DNA of 46,170 nucleotides from Bacteroidales bacterium. GTDB lineage: Bacteria > Bacteroidota > Bacteroidia > Bacteroidales > UBA10428. The DNA lies in the NCBI GenBank assembly GCA_016936215.1, contig JAFGPL010000167.1, positions 1-46,170 on the forward strand, given 5' to 3'. Below the pieces are notes generated by a model. That model did not search any database and had not been told where the DNA came from. It was given only the letters and a program-made list of their open reading frames with translations. A program made the translations under genes and the position numbers. Positions 27,787-35,843 of this stretch are shown here, one piece after another. Each line of letters starts with the position of its first letter. Position 1 is the stretch's first letter.

Positions 27787-29571
27787 ATGGAAAATAACAC
27801 TAACCTAAAAAGCGGTGAATTTCTTGTTAAAGAAGTAAATGCAAATGAGGTGTTTATACCGGAGGAATTCAACGAAGAACAGTTGATGATAGCCCAGACA
27901 TGCCGCGATTTTATCGAAACTGAAGTTTATCCCAACATTGATAAGGTAGAAAAACAAGACAGGGAATTGATGAAATCTATGCTGAAAAAATCGGGTGACC
28001 TTGGTTTAATGGGTATTTCAGTTGCAGAGGAATATGGCGGATTTGGTCAGACTTTTGTTACACAAATGCTGGCTGCCGAAACCATAGGTGCAGGCTATTC
28101 TTTCTCTGTAGCATTCATGGCCCACTGCGGTATCGGTACCCTGCCTATTATGTATTACGGTAACGAAGAACAAAGAAGAAAATATGTAACAAAGCTCGCG
28201 ACAGGTGAATTGCTTGGCGCATATTGCCTTACCGAACCAGGCGCAGGAAGCGATGCAAACGCAGGAAAAACCAATGCAGTGCTCTCTGCCGATGGTAAGC
28301 ATTACATACTTAACGGGCAGAAGATGTGGATCACCAATGCCGGTTTTGCAGATGTTCTTACGGTTTTTGCCAAAATAGACAACGACAGGGTTTTAAGTGC
28401 ATTTATTGTTGATGCAAACACACCCGGAGTGGTCGTTAACCCCGATGAACATAAAATGGGTATCAAAGGCTCGTCAACCGCACAGATTTTTTTCAACGAT
28501 GTAAAAGTGCCTGTTGAAAATCTTCTGGGACGTCGTGGTGAAGGGTTCAGGATTGCCCTCAGTATCCTTCACATGGGCAGGATCAAACTGGGCGCCAATG
28601 TACTTGGGGCCGCCAAAAAAGCCATTGACGATTCAGTTAGATATGCCAATGAACGCAAACAATTTGGTGTACTTATTTCAACATTCGGCACCATAAAGCA
28701 CAAGCTTGCCCAGCAGGCAATAAGGGTTTTCGTTGCCGAATCTGCCAATTACCGTGTTAGTAAAGATATTGACGAGCTAATGGTTAAATATAAGGCAGAA
28801 GGGTGCGACCATGGTAAAGCTGCTATTGATGCCATCAGCCACTATGCTGTTGAAGCCGCTATTCTGAAAGTATATGGCTCTGAAATGCTCGATTTTATCG
28901 TAGACGAGGGAGTTCAGATTCACGGGGGGATGGGTTATTCTGCAGAGATGGCCATTGAAAGGGCGTATCGCGATTCCCGTATCAACAGGATATTTGAAGG
29001 TACCAATGAAATCAACACCATTCTCGTGGTTGACACGGCAATGAAAAGGGCCATGAAAGGTGATTTCGACCTTTTCGGACAAGCCGAAGAGCTATATGCA
29101 TCTGTTGATAAGATTACCGACGGTAAACCGGCAATGGAGAATTATTTTGAGGAAAAAATAAGGTATATCAGAAACTTCAAAAAAGCAACGCTACTGCTTA
29201 TTCATGCCGCTTCAAAAACCTTTGGAAAAACCCTGATGCATGAGCAGGAAGTTCTAAACAACATCGCTGTGATGATAATGGAAATTTATATTGCAGAATC
29301 AACCGCACTCAGGGTTCAAAAACTGGGCAGCCTGAGGGGAGAAGCATCCATTGGTTTGTACAAAGATATGCTCGATGTATTTGTTTATGATACTGCTTCA
29401 AAAATAAGGAAGTCGGCACTGGATGCAATCTATTCATTTGCAGATACAGCCGAAGCTGACAAACTGGCCAGGGCAGCGGAAATACTCTCTATAGTTGCCG
29501 GAGTGAATACAAAAGATGCAAGACGAAGAATTGCAGACAACATGATAGGGGAGAATAAGTATACTTTGTGA
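27787..29571 (+). CDS. Acyl-CoA dehydrogenase, long form with C-terminal extension
   Basis: An FAD enzyme that oxidises acyl-CoA to enoyl-CoA and reduces ETF. It has 594 residues from the ATG at 27787; a TTG at 27781 adds two residues and is not needed. The core shows YCLTEPGAGSDANAG (substrate/FAD block), MWITNAGFADV, and the catalytic glutamate E404 in RIFEGTNEIN. About 160 residues follow the core, as in very-long-chain/ACAD9-like enzymes. It closes the etf operon and is followed by a strong terminator. Chain-length preference cannot be predicted reliably. Confidence 0.93.
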   Translation: MENNTNLKSGEFLVKEVNANEVFIPEEFNEEQLMIAQTCRDFIETEVYPNIDKVEKQDRELMKSMLKKSGDLGLMGISVAEEYGGFGQTFVTQMLAAETIGAGYSFSVAFMAHCGIGTLPIMYYGNEEQRRKYVTKLATGELLGAYCLTEPGAGSDANAGKTNAVLSADGKHYILNGQKMWITNAGFADVLTVFAKIDNDRVLSAFIVDANTPGVVVNPDEHKMGIKGSSTAQIFFNDVKVPVENLLGRRGEGFRIALSILHMGRIKLGANVLGAAKKAIDDSVRYANERKQFGVLISTFGTIKHKLAQQAIRVFVAESANYRVSKDIDELMVKYKAEGCDHGKAAIDAISHYAVEAAILKVYGSEMLDFIVDEGVQIHGGMGYSAEMAIERAYRDSRINRIFEGTNEINTILVVDTAMKRAMKGDFDLFGQAEELYASVDKITDGKPAMENYFEEKIRYIRNFKKATLLLIHAASKTFGKTLMHEQEVLNNIAVMIMEIYIAESTALRVQKLGSLRGEASIGLYKDMLDVFVYDTASKIRKSALDAIYSFADTAEADKLARAAEILSIVAGVNTKDARRRIADNMIGENKYTL

Positions 29572-29588
29572 AAATTTTTATAAATGAT

Positions 29589-29625
29589 ATGAAAAAGGGC
29601 ACCGGTTAAAGATGCCCTTTTTCAT
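29589..29625 (+). terminator. Terminator of the etf/acyl-CoA dehydrogenase operon
   Basis: A perfect 13-bp stem (ATGAAAAAGGGCA, 29589-29601, with TGCCCTTTTTCAT, 29613-29625) around an 11-base loop, with a T-rich 3' arm. It starts 18 bp after the acyl-CoA dehydrogenase stop codon. Confidence 0.8.
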
Positions 29626-29696
29626 TTTAAGTTGGCTGTTCATAACCAGTTTTATTGAGTTGATCAAAAATCAAAACCTCGGGATAAAATATCTGT

Positions 29697-29704
29697 TATT
29701 TTTG
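29697..29704 (+). promoter_or_regulatory. Candidate -7 box before the 149-residue hypothetical gene
   Basis: TATTTTTG matches TAnnTTTG and lies 32 bp before the start codon at 29736. No well-placed -33 TTG is seen, so support is moderate. Confidence 0.4.
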
Positions 29705-29735
29705 TACTGTGTTTTTATCCTAATAATTTGTCGCT

Positions 29736-30185
29736 ATGAAGGACCTAATTCAAAAAACCATTACCATCCTTAAACTGCATGTAAAAAATAATCTTGAGGT
29801 CATCAACCAGAACCAGTCCCGTATTAAAGAAATATTGCAGGGACCTGCATCGAATGACCGTGCGGTAAATTTTGAGAAACATTACGAAGTCAATAAGCAC
29901 CTGCTGGCTGAAAATAACGATTTTATTAACGTGCAGCTAACACTGATCAATTTCCTCGAAAAATATAAAAATTCTGCAATTCTGCAGGAATCAACGGTTT
30001 TAGCCGACATGACAAACATTGATGACGAGGAGGAAGTCTTTAAACTCACAGTTGACGGGGAACTTCCGTTTGACAAAAACCACCCAAGTTATGAAGACGG
30101 CAGCTTTTTTATAAGGCTTCTGAATTTTTACCAGGAGAGGGAAGAATACGAAAAGTGCCATAAACTGATGAACCTGAAAAAATAA
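29736..30185 (+). CDS. Hypothetical helical protein
   Basis: A 149-residue cytoplasmic protein, not recognised. It is charged and probably mostly helical (IQKTITILKLHVKNNLEVINQNQSR near the start; LLNFYQEREEYEKCHKLMNL at the end). A central acidic stretch (NIDDEEEVFKLTVDGELPFD) may form strands. There is no signal peptide or metal motif. It is a single-gene unit with its own -7 box and a strong terminator, which argues that it is a real gene. No function can be assigned. Confidence 0.75.
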   Translation: MKDLIQKTITILKLHVKNNLEVINQNQSRIKEILQGPASNDRAVNFEKHYEVNKHLLAENNDFINVQLTLINFLEKYKNSAILQESTVLADMTNIDDEEEVFKLTVDGELPFDKNHPSYEDGSFFIRLLNFYQEREEYEKCHKLMNLKK

Positions 30186-30210
30186 ATTAAACAATAGCAA
30201 ACAAAGCAAC

Positions 30211-30236
30211 AAAGCCGGGGAAAGTTCCCCGGCTTT
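30211..30236 (+). terminator. Terminator after the hypothetical gene
   Basis: A GC-rich perfect stem AAAGCCGGGGAA (30211-30222) with TTCCCCGGCTTT (30225-30236), continuing TT. The two-base loop means that in practice about 11 bp would form with a four-base loop. It lies 25 bp after the stop codon at 30185. Confidence 0.88.
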
Positions 30237-30412
30237 TTACTTATATATATAAGGCAGGTATAATAAATGTTCAAATTGGTTGTTTTTTAAATATTACTAT
30301 CATTAGGTATTTCTATTTTGCAAATTCAAGGTGTTCCCAATATACTAATGTTATATTTTTCTAATAGAATACTTTATTAAGGGGGGTACACAAAAATTAC
30401 TGTTTTTTCTAA

Positions 30413-30573
30413 TACCTTAAATCCGCAAGTTAATGCTATCGCACTTTGAATCTTTATATTTTTTTGTCATTCTGAGTACCTGCCTACTGCAGATATGAAA
30501 TGAAGAATCTCCCAAATGTACGCAGATTCTTCACTTAGTTCAGAATGATAAAATAACTTGTGGATTTAAGGTA
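30413..30573. repeat. Composite palindromic repeat B with nested arms
   Basis: The outer arms TACCTTAAATCCGCAAGTTA (30413-30432) and TAACTTGTGGATTTAAGGTA (30554-30573) pair over 20 positions with one G-U. Inside lies a core like that of repeat A: TGTCATTCTGAG at about 30465-30476, then after an extra 21 bases ATGAAGAATCT, pairing with AGATTCTTCACTTAGTTCAGAATGA at about 30523-30548. No ORF is present. The copy sits in a 761-bp gene-free stretch. It resembles a miniature, transposase-less element or a folded non-coding RNA. The remainder of the gap (30574-30900) is AT-rich and shows no gene. Confidence 0.6.
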
Positions 30574-30900
30574 ATAATTAATCCTCAATCTTTAACAGGT
30601 ATTGCTTTTTCAAAACAGTACAGCCTGAAAAATCTAATAGATCATTTCTGCTCACCCTATAATGAGAATTCATCTGAATCTTCATAACAATGATTAATTG
30701 CATGGCACAAGGCCAATTGGGCATTTTATAGCAAGCATAACAAAGATGCCCGGACTTTATTAAGAAATGTTATTAGGGGTATATGATATAAATAAACAAT
30801 AATATATTATATAAACCCCTCTAAAAATATGGTATAATAAATAAAAAGATAAAAAAAATAATTTTAAAAATAATAAATATGGGGTATTAAAAAATATTTA

Positions 30901-30908
30901 TATATTTG
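30901..30908 (+). promoter_or_regulatory. Candidate -7 box of the ammonium module
   Basis: TATATTTG matches TAnnTTTG, 38 bp before the start codon of the porin gene and within a very AT-rich stretch. No clear -33 TTG is seen. A sigma54 promoter, which would be expected for nitrogen control in Proteobacteria, is not visible. Confidence 0.45.
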
Positions 30909-30946
30909 CAATGTCAATTTATTAATAATTTAAATTTTTAAAGCGT

Positions 30947-31633
30947 ATGAAAAAATTAACACTCGCAGCAGTGGGCATTTTTGTATTCTGTTCGCTATTT
31001 ATGAGCAGCGTTGATGCCCAGGAGGAGGAATCAGCCTCACCATTTTCTATTGGCGCCGATGTTGTAAGTAACTATGTGTGGCGTGGTACCAAGTTCGGCG
31101 GCCCATCCATTCAGCCCGGCATAGAGCTTGGCCTCGGCAATTTTGCCATCGGCGCCTGGGGATCGTTTTCGTTAAACGGATTCGACATTGCCGAAAACGA
31201 TCTTTATCTCTCCTATTCTATCGGCGACCTTGGCCTTACAGTTACCGATTATTATTACCAGGGACCGCTTTTCGACTTCTCCGATTCCACCGGAAGCCAC
31301 GCTTTAGAAATCAGTGCCTCTTATAGCATTAAGGGACTTAACCTTACTGCAGGCTATGTGGTAAACGAAGCAGGGGGTGCAGCCTCGGCAGGGGGTGACA
31401 TTTATGTTGAGCTTGGTTACTCCTTTAAGCATTTCTCAATCTTTGCCGGCGCCGGCAACGGATGGTATACCATTGAAGATGCAGGCGAAGATGATATTTT
31501 CGGAATCGTTAATGCAGGTATCTCGGCAGAGAAAGAGATCAAAATCGGCGAATACGCTATACCTGTATCAGGTTCGGTAATTGTCAACCCACAGGCTGAG
31601 GTTGCATACCTGGTTGTTGGTTTTTCTTTCTGA
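30947..31633 (+). CDS. TorF family putative porin
   Basis: A 228-residue outer-membrane protein resembling the TorF/Gcw_chp putative porins. A signal peptide ends near residue 24 (SSVDAQ). The hallmark start of the barrel is FSIGADVVSNYVWRGTKFGG, with repeated aromatic beta strands after it and a C-terminal Phe (LVVGFSF). It is followed by P-II and Amt genes, an arrangement suggesting that it lets ammonium or a related small nitrogen compound through the outer membrane. Substrate is inferred from context only. Confidence 0.85.
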   Translation: MKKLTLAAVGIFVFCSLFMSSVDAQEEESASPFSIGADVVSNYVWRGTKFGGPSIQPGIELGLGNFAIGAWGSFSLNGFDIAENDLYLSYSIGDLGLTVTDYYYQGPLFDFSDSTGSHALEISASYSIKGLNLTAGYVVNEAGGAASAGGDIYVELGYSFKHFSIFAGAGNGWYTIEDAGEDDIFGIVNAGISAEKEIKIGEYAIPVSGSVIVNPQAEVAYLVVGFSF

Positions 31634-31670
31634 ATCATGCATGGATAATTTAAACAAAAAGCATATGTAC

Positions 31671-32024
31671 ATGAAAAAAGTTGAGGTCGTCATTCGTAAA
31701 TCGAAGTTTGACGAAGTCAGGGAGGCGCTGAATAAGGCTGAAATCGAGTGGTTTACCTTCTGGGAGGTCAGGGGGATCGGTAAAGCCCACGAGTCGCGCG
31801 TATACAGGGGTATTGCTTATGATACCAGTACCATTGAACGGATATTGATCACCTTTTACTGTCGGGAAAAATTTCTCGACGGGGCGGTGAAGGCCATACT
31901 CAGTTCGGCCTATACCGGTGAAATAGGAGACGGCAAGATCTTTATTTCGGATATCGTTGACGCATACCGGATCAGAACGGGTGAAAGAGGTGATAAGGCA
32001 ATGTACCTCGAAGGTGGTGAGTAA
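31671..32024 (+). CDS. glnK: P-II family nitrogen regulatory protein
   Basis: A 117-residue trimeric signal protein expected to gate the Amt channel encoded 20 bp downstream. The start MKKVEVVIRKSKFDEVREAL fits; upstream in-frame ATGs overlap the porin gene. TGEIGDGKIFISDIVDAYRIRTGE is the C-terminal nucleotide-binding signature. The T-loop (RGIGKAHESRVYRGIAY) is one residue shorter than in E. coli GlnB, placing the modifiable tyrosine equivalent at Y50. The position of E. coli K58 is Arg here. No GlnD is visible in the window, so the type of modification is open. The symbol glnK is used for its link to amt. Confidence 0.9.
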   Translation: MKKVEVVIRKSKFDEVREALNKAEIEWFTFWEVRGIGKAHESRVYRGIAYDTSTIERILITFYCREKFLDGAVKAILSSAYTGEIGDGKIFISDIVDAYRIRTGERGDKAMYLEGGE

Positions 32025-32044
32025 CAATTAAAAAACTGGAAATT

Positions 32045-33319
32045 ATGAACGATACAATAGCAATAGCTGATCACATCAGTAATCTGGAATCAGCATTTAC
32101 AGAATATGCATTTTCGCTTAACACAGTATGGGTGCTTATAGCCGCAGCATTAGTGTTTTTTATGCAGGCAGGCTTTGCCCTGGTTGAGGCTGGGTTTACG
32201 CGATCGAAAAACACAACAAATATCCTTTTTAAAAATCTAATGGACTTTGTTATTGGCACCATTGCTTTCTGGCTTATAGGCTTTGGTATTATGTTCGGAA
32301 GCAAAAACGGTTTCTGGGGTGGCATTGATCTGTTTACTCAACATTCCTACAGGACCGATATGCCCGACATGGCTTTTCTGATATTTCAGACAGTATTCGC
32401 CGCAACGGCAGCAACCATTGTTTCGGGTGCTATGGCTGAACGTACAAAATTCAATGCTTACCTTGTCTACAGTGCTGCCATCACGCTGATTATTTATCCC
32501 ATCTCAGGTCATTGGGCATGGGGTGGAGGTTGGTTAAGCCAGCTCGCAATACCTTTTCACGATTTTGCCGGATCGTCGGTTGTGCATATGGTGGGAGGAA
32601 TGATTGCACTGATCGGTGCAGCAGTTTTAGGTCCCCGTCTTGGGAAGTACGACAAAGAAGGTAAGGCCAAAGCCATACCCGGCCAGAGTCTTTCGCTGGC
32701 AGCTTTGGGTGTGTTTATTCTGTGGATCGGCTGGTTTGGGTTTAACGCCGGTTCGCAGCTTGCAGCTGCCGGAGAAGCTAATGCCAAAGCCATATCACTC
32801 ATCTTTGTCACCACCAACATTGCAGCAGCAGGAGGCGCATTGTCAACCATGCTTTACATATGGCTGAAATACAAAAAGCCTACACTGAGTATGACTCTCA
32901 ACGGCGCACTTGCCGGTTTGGTGGCCATAACTGCGGGTTGCGATGCTGTGAGCCCGGGTGGTGCGCTCATCATCGGTTTACTGGCCGGTATACTGGTCGT
33001 TTTGTCAGTGGAATTCTTTGACAAGGTTGTAAAAATAGACGACCCTGTAGGCGCTATTTCGGTGCATGGCATCTGTGGCGCATTTGGAACATTGATGGTT
33101 GGTTTTTTCAGTACAAGCCAGGGACTGTTTTATGGCCACGATGCATCACTGCTTAAAAGTCAGGCCATTGGTGTAGGATCGATTGCTTTATGGGCACTGG
33201 CTGCAGCCACGATACTGTTCTTAACTTTAAAATACCTGAACGGACTTCGCGTTGAAAAACGGATTGAAGAAGAAGGACTGGATGTATACGAACACGGCGA
33301 AAGCGCTTATAACCTATGA
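32045..33319 (+). CDS. amt: Ammonium transporter (Amt/Mep/Rh)
   Basis: A 424-residue inner-membrane channel with about 11 helices. The first helix (LNTVWVLIAAALVFFMQAGFALVEAG) lacks a cleavable signal peptide. The pore's twin histidines are recognisable as H181 (SSVVHMVGGMIALIGAAVLGP) and H341 (GAISVHGICGAFGT). GWFGFNAGS is the Amt family signature. The C-terminal cytoplasmic tail (LNGLRVEKRIEEEGLDVYEHGESAY) is the P-II contact region. It ends the TorF-PII-Amt operon and is followed by a bidirectional terminator. Confidence 0.97.
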   Translation: MNDTIAIADHISNLESAFTEYAFSLNTVWVLIAAALVFFMQAGFALVEAGFTRSKNTTNILFKNLMDFVIGTIAFWLIGFGIMFGSKNGFWGGIDLFTQHSYRTDMPDMAFLIFQTVFAATAATIVSGAMAERTKFNAYLVYSAAITLIIYPISGHWAWGGGWLSQLAIPFHDFAGSSVVHMVGGMIALIGAAVLGPRLGKYDKEGKAKAIPGQSLSLAALGVFILWIGWFGFNAGSQLAAAGEANAKAISLIFVTTNIAAAGGALSTMLYIWLKYKKPTLSMTLNGALAGLVAITAGCDAVSPGGALIIGLLAGILVVLSVEFFDKVVKIDDPVGAISVHGICGAFGTLMVGFFSTSQGLFYGHDASLLKSQAIGVGSIALWALAAATILFLTLKYLNGLRVEKRIEEEGLDVYEHGESAYNL

Positions 33320-33356
33320 AAGAATACTGTTAAGCCTAATTTGAATTGTACCTATG

Positions 33357-33386
33357 AAAAAGTCCCGGGTTTTCCCGGGACTTTTT
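33357..33386. terminator. Bidirectional terminator between amt and trpB
   Basis: A perfect 13-bp stem AAAAAGTCCCGGG (33357-33369) with CCCGGGACTTTTT (33374-33386) around TTTT. The A tract on one side and the T tract on the other let it stop transcription in both directions. It lies between convergent amt and trpB. Confidence 0.92.
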
Positions 33387-33409
33387 CTGTTTATATTGCA
33401 AACTACCAA

Positions 33410-34783
33410 TTATTTTGCCGATGCCGGCATTGGGTAACCTTTCAGCTCTTCGAGGTTTTGCCTGATTATTTCATCAGGTAGTTCATAATTGGTGAGCTGT
33501 CCGTGGAGGTATTTATCATACCCTAGCAGGTCCATTAAGCCATGGCCGCTGAAATTGAAAAGGATTACCTTTTCCTTACCTTCCTCTTTGGCTTTTTTGG
33601 CCTCCTGGATGGCGACAGCAATAGCATGCGTTGTTTCCGGTGCCGGGATGATACCTTCGGTCTTGGCAAAAAGAATGCCTGCTTCGTAACATTCAAGCTG
33701 GTGGACAGACCTCGGTGATATCAGACCCTCCATGGCAGCCTTACTCACCAGGGGAGCCATACCGTGGTATCTCAGTCCGCCGGCATGAATGGGCGGTGGG
33801 ACAAATGAATGGCCCAAAGAATGCATGGCCACCAAGGGTGTCATTTTAGCCGTATCACCATGGTCGTATACATATGGAGCCCTTGTAAGTGTTGGACAAG
33901 AGGCGGGTTCAACGGGGATGATCTCTATCTGTGCCCCATGTAATTTATCATATACATAAGGGAATGACAGGCCGGCAAAATTGCTCCCGCCGCCAGCACA
34001 AGCAATCACGATATCAGGTTTTTTAATGCCAACTTTTTCTAGCTGTTTCTTAGTTTCCAAGCCCATGATGGTTTGGTGCATCATTACATGGTTAAGCACC
34101 GATCCCAGCGAATACCTGGTTTGTCCGGTTTTATCTGACACTGCCTGCTCTATCGCTTCACTAATTGCAATACCAAGGCTTCCCGGTGTATCGGGGGTTT
34201 TTTCGAGTATCTGCCGGCCGGCGTTGGTCTCGTTGCTGGGACTGGCCACACAGTTGCCGCCCCAGGTCTGCATCATCAGTTTTCTGAATGGTTTCTGGTC
34301 GAAACTCACGCGAACCATGAAGACTTTACATTCCAGTCCGATGAGCGAACAGGCAAAAGAAAGGGCGCTGCCCCATTGTCCGGCACCTGTTTCGGTAGTA
34401 AGGCGCTTAATCCCAAATTCTTTGTTGTACCATGCCTGGGCAACTGCTGTATTGGGTTTATGGCTGCCGGCAGGCGAAAGACTTTCATTTTTATAAAAAA
34501 TCTTGGCCGGTGTGCCGATGGCCTCTTCAAGGGCATATGCCCTGTGCAGCGGTGATGGCCTCCAGCGTGATAATAGTTCAAGTATCCCTTCCGGGATATC
34601 TATCCATCTCTGCGTGCTGTATTCCTGTTCAACAATATTCATTGGGAAAACAGGGGCCCATGCAATAGGTGGTACAGCACCATCGGGGCTCATATAAGGT
34701 TCGGTTTTAATATCTGCCGCAAGGTTATACCATTGCCGCGGCATCTCGCTTTCATCAAGGTAAATCTTTCGAATTCTGCTCAT
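33410..34783 (-). CDS. trpB: TrpB-like pyridoxal phosphate enzyme (TrpB2)
   Basis: A tryptophan synthase beta-chain of the TrpB2 type, 457 residues, longer than TrpB1. It should make tryptophan from indole and serine. The PLP lysine is K109 ([16 protein letters not shown]); [13 protein letters not shown] and [15 protein letters not shown] are the phosphate-binding and catalytic blocks. The C-terminus ([20 protein letters not shown]) is typical of TrpB2. There is no trpA nearby, as usual for TrpB2, which often works alone as an indole-salvage enzyme. It has its own -7 box, a Trp-containing leader ORF and a hairpin upstream, which suggest attenuation by tryptophan. Confidence 0.94.
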   Translation of the reverse strand: MSRIRKIYLDESEMPRQWYNLAADIKTEPYMSPDGAVPPIAWAPVFPMNIVEQEYSTQRWIDIPEGILELLSRWRPSPLHRAYALEEAIGTPAKIFYKNESLSPAGSHKPNTAVAQAWYNKEFGIKRLTTETGAGQWGSALSFACSLIGLECKVFMVRVSFDQKPFRKLMMQTWGGNCVASPSNETNAGRQILEKTPDTPGSLGIAISEAIEQAVSDKTGQTRYSLGSVLNHVMMHQTIMGLETKKQLEKVGIKKPDIVIACAGGGSNFAGLSFPYVYDKLHGAQIEIIPVEPASCPTLTRAPYVYDHGDTAKMTPLVAMHSLGHSFVPPPIHAGGLRYHGMAPLVSKAAMEGLISPRSVHQLECYEAGILFAKTEGIIPAPETTHAIAVAIQEAKKAKEEGKEKVILFNFSGHGLMDLLGYDKYLHGQLTNYELPDEIIRQNLEELKGYPMPASAK

Positions 34784-34813
34784 TTCTATTATTATTTTAA
34801 GGTTAAGTTCAAC

Positions 34814-34845
34814 AAAAAAGACATGCCGGTAACAACATGTCTTTT
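34814..34845 (-). terminator. Candidate attenuator hairpin in the trpB leader
   Basis: On the minus strand AAAAGACATG (34845-34836), loop TTGTTACCGG and CATGTCTTTT (34825-34816) form a 10-bp stem followed by TT. It lies 31 bp before trpB. The loop can also pair with GCCGGT and GGTAAC further up the leader, offering an alternative antiterminator structure. The stem has only four G-C pairs, so the structure is modest. Confidence 0.45.
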
Positions 34846-34879
34846 GTATTATTTATTTTATCGTTACCCGTGATAGTTA

Positions 34880-34933
34880 TTAAACCGGCCTGCGCCAGAG
34901 AAAAACTTCGGGGTTAAGATATTTAACAATCAT
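34880..34933 (-). CDS. Candidate Trp leader peptide
   Basis: A 17-codon ORF on the minus strand, ATG at 34933-34931 and TAA at 34882-34880, encoding MIVKYLNPEVFLWRRPV. It has one Trp codon (34897-34895) shortly before the end and lies between the -7 box and the hairpin. Classical trp leaders usually have two or more Trp codons, so this is a candidate only. The upstream sequence is A-rich, as usual for Bacteroidota starts. Confidence 0.35.
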   Translation of the reverse strand: MIVKYLNPEVFLWRRPV

Positions 34934-34954
34934 TTTTTTACTGCTTATTTACCA

Positions 34955-34962
34955 CAAATATA
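34955..34962 (-). promoter_or_regulatory. Candidate -7 box of the trpB transcript
   Basis: TATATTTG (minus strand) matches TAnnTTTG, about 170 bp before trpB and 21 bp before the leader ORF, which fits a leader-peptide transcript. No -33 TTG is well placed. The adjacent stretch 34963-35235 shows no gene. Confidence 0.45.
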
Positions 34963-35235
34963 ATTATTCTGGGGAGAATTTTACTTTTAAGGCCAAAAAT
35001 GTATTTCAATTATTACTGATATAATTCAAGATTATAATAATGATAAGAATTATTTAAAATAAGTCTAAATTACAATGCGATTCAAAAATATTTCAAAAAT
35101 CAGGGTAAGGTTTTGGCTGTTTTTGACAATATATAATAGATTGTTATGGCTATGAAAACCATTTCATTTTTAAATTTCATATAATAAGGATCTTACAACC
35201 AAAAATTATCTGTCTCAATATTAAACCTTAAACTT

Positions 35236-35472
35236 ATGCCCTTTTCAAAAGCATTCAATGTGATCTCGTTCATTGATCACACCATACGGAATGGCTCAGC
35301 CAAAACAGTGACCGAAATAGCTGATACGCTTGAAATTTCAGAACGACAAGTTTTTAATTATATCAGGGCCATGAAAAGAATCGGCGCCCCGATTACTTAT
35401 AACCGTTCTTCAAAAAGGTATTCTTATAAAGAATCCGGGTTTTTTTATATAGGATTTTTAAAGAATAAGTAA
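35236..35472 (+). CDS. Small HTH domain protein
   Basis: A 78-residue protein made almost entirely of a helix-turn-helix of the HTH_11/DeoR-like type. The helices are SFIDHTIRN, TVTEIADTLEIS and ERQVFNYIRAMKRIGAPITYN (residues about 12-55), followed by a short basic tail. It opens the surface-protein region and is co-directional with it. Such stand-alone HTH proteins occur next to variable loci in Bacteroidota; a role in controlling the downstream fibre/RHS genes is inference from position. Confidence 0.75.
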   Translation: MPFSKAFNVISFIDHTIRNGSAKTVTEIADTLEISERQVFNYIRAMKRIGAPITYNRSSKRYSYKESGFFYIGFLKNK

Positions 35473-35537
35473 AAAAAAGATTTTTGAAGCATACCCTTCT
35501 GTCATCCGAAAACACTTGATTAAGGATCATTACATTT

Positions 35538-35556
35538 ATTTAGAATCATTCTAAAT
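35538..35556. promoter_or_regulatory. Perfect 19-bp palindrome (Fur/PerR-like)
   Basis: ATTTAGAAT-C-ATTCTAAAT is a perfect 9-1-9 inverted repeat. The inner 7-1-7 arrangement with AAT-x-ATT at the centre is like Fur/PerR-family operators. It lies 35 bp before a -7 box for the fibre gene. No Fur-family gene is in the window, so the binding protein is unknown. Confidence 0.4.
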
Positions 35557-35590
35557 TTTTACCCTGAACTCATATTTCAGGGTGAAGGTT

Positions 35591-35598
35591 TATATTTG
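35591..35598 (+). promoter_or_regulatory. Candidate -7 box upstream of the fibre gene
   Basis: TATATTTG matches TAnnTTTG in the 371-bp gap 35473-35843. A leader of about 240 nt would follow. No clear -33 TTG. The rest of the gap is AT-rich and shows no ORF of note. Confidence 0.4.
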
Positions 35599-35843
35599 AG
35601 GCATAATATGAATATATTTTTTTGTCAACAACAACTAAGCAGATAACTACTTTAGACTTTAAGAGTCCTTGAAGGGTAAGATAGATTAATGAGACATTTT
35701 ATTTAAATTTTAATGATTTACAAGGTTATACAAAGCCATTTATTTAAAGGCCATCATAAAAAACACTTGAACTCTTTTTATAAAAATGATTCTGAAAAAA
35801 TTCCACCTTATAATAATCAAAAAAATAATTAAACAATATCAAA

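Noticed and set aside
30703-30726. TGGCAC upstream of the TorF-PII-Amt genes, a possible sigma54 -24 element
   Set aside because: No GC dinucleotide at the required distance for the -12 element, and it is more than 200 bp from the gene. A standard TATATTTG box lies closer.
30719-30751. GGGCAT/ATGCCC hairpin in the gap before the porin gene
   Set aside because: Six-base stem with a large loop and no gene immediately upstream; not convincing as a terminator.
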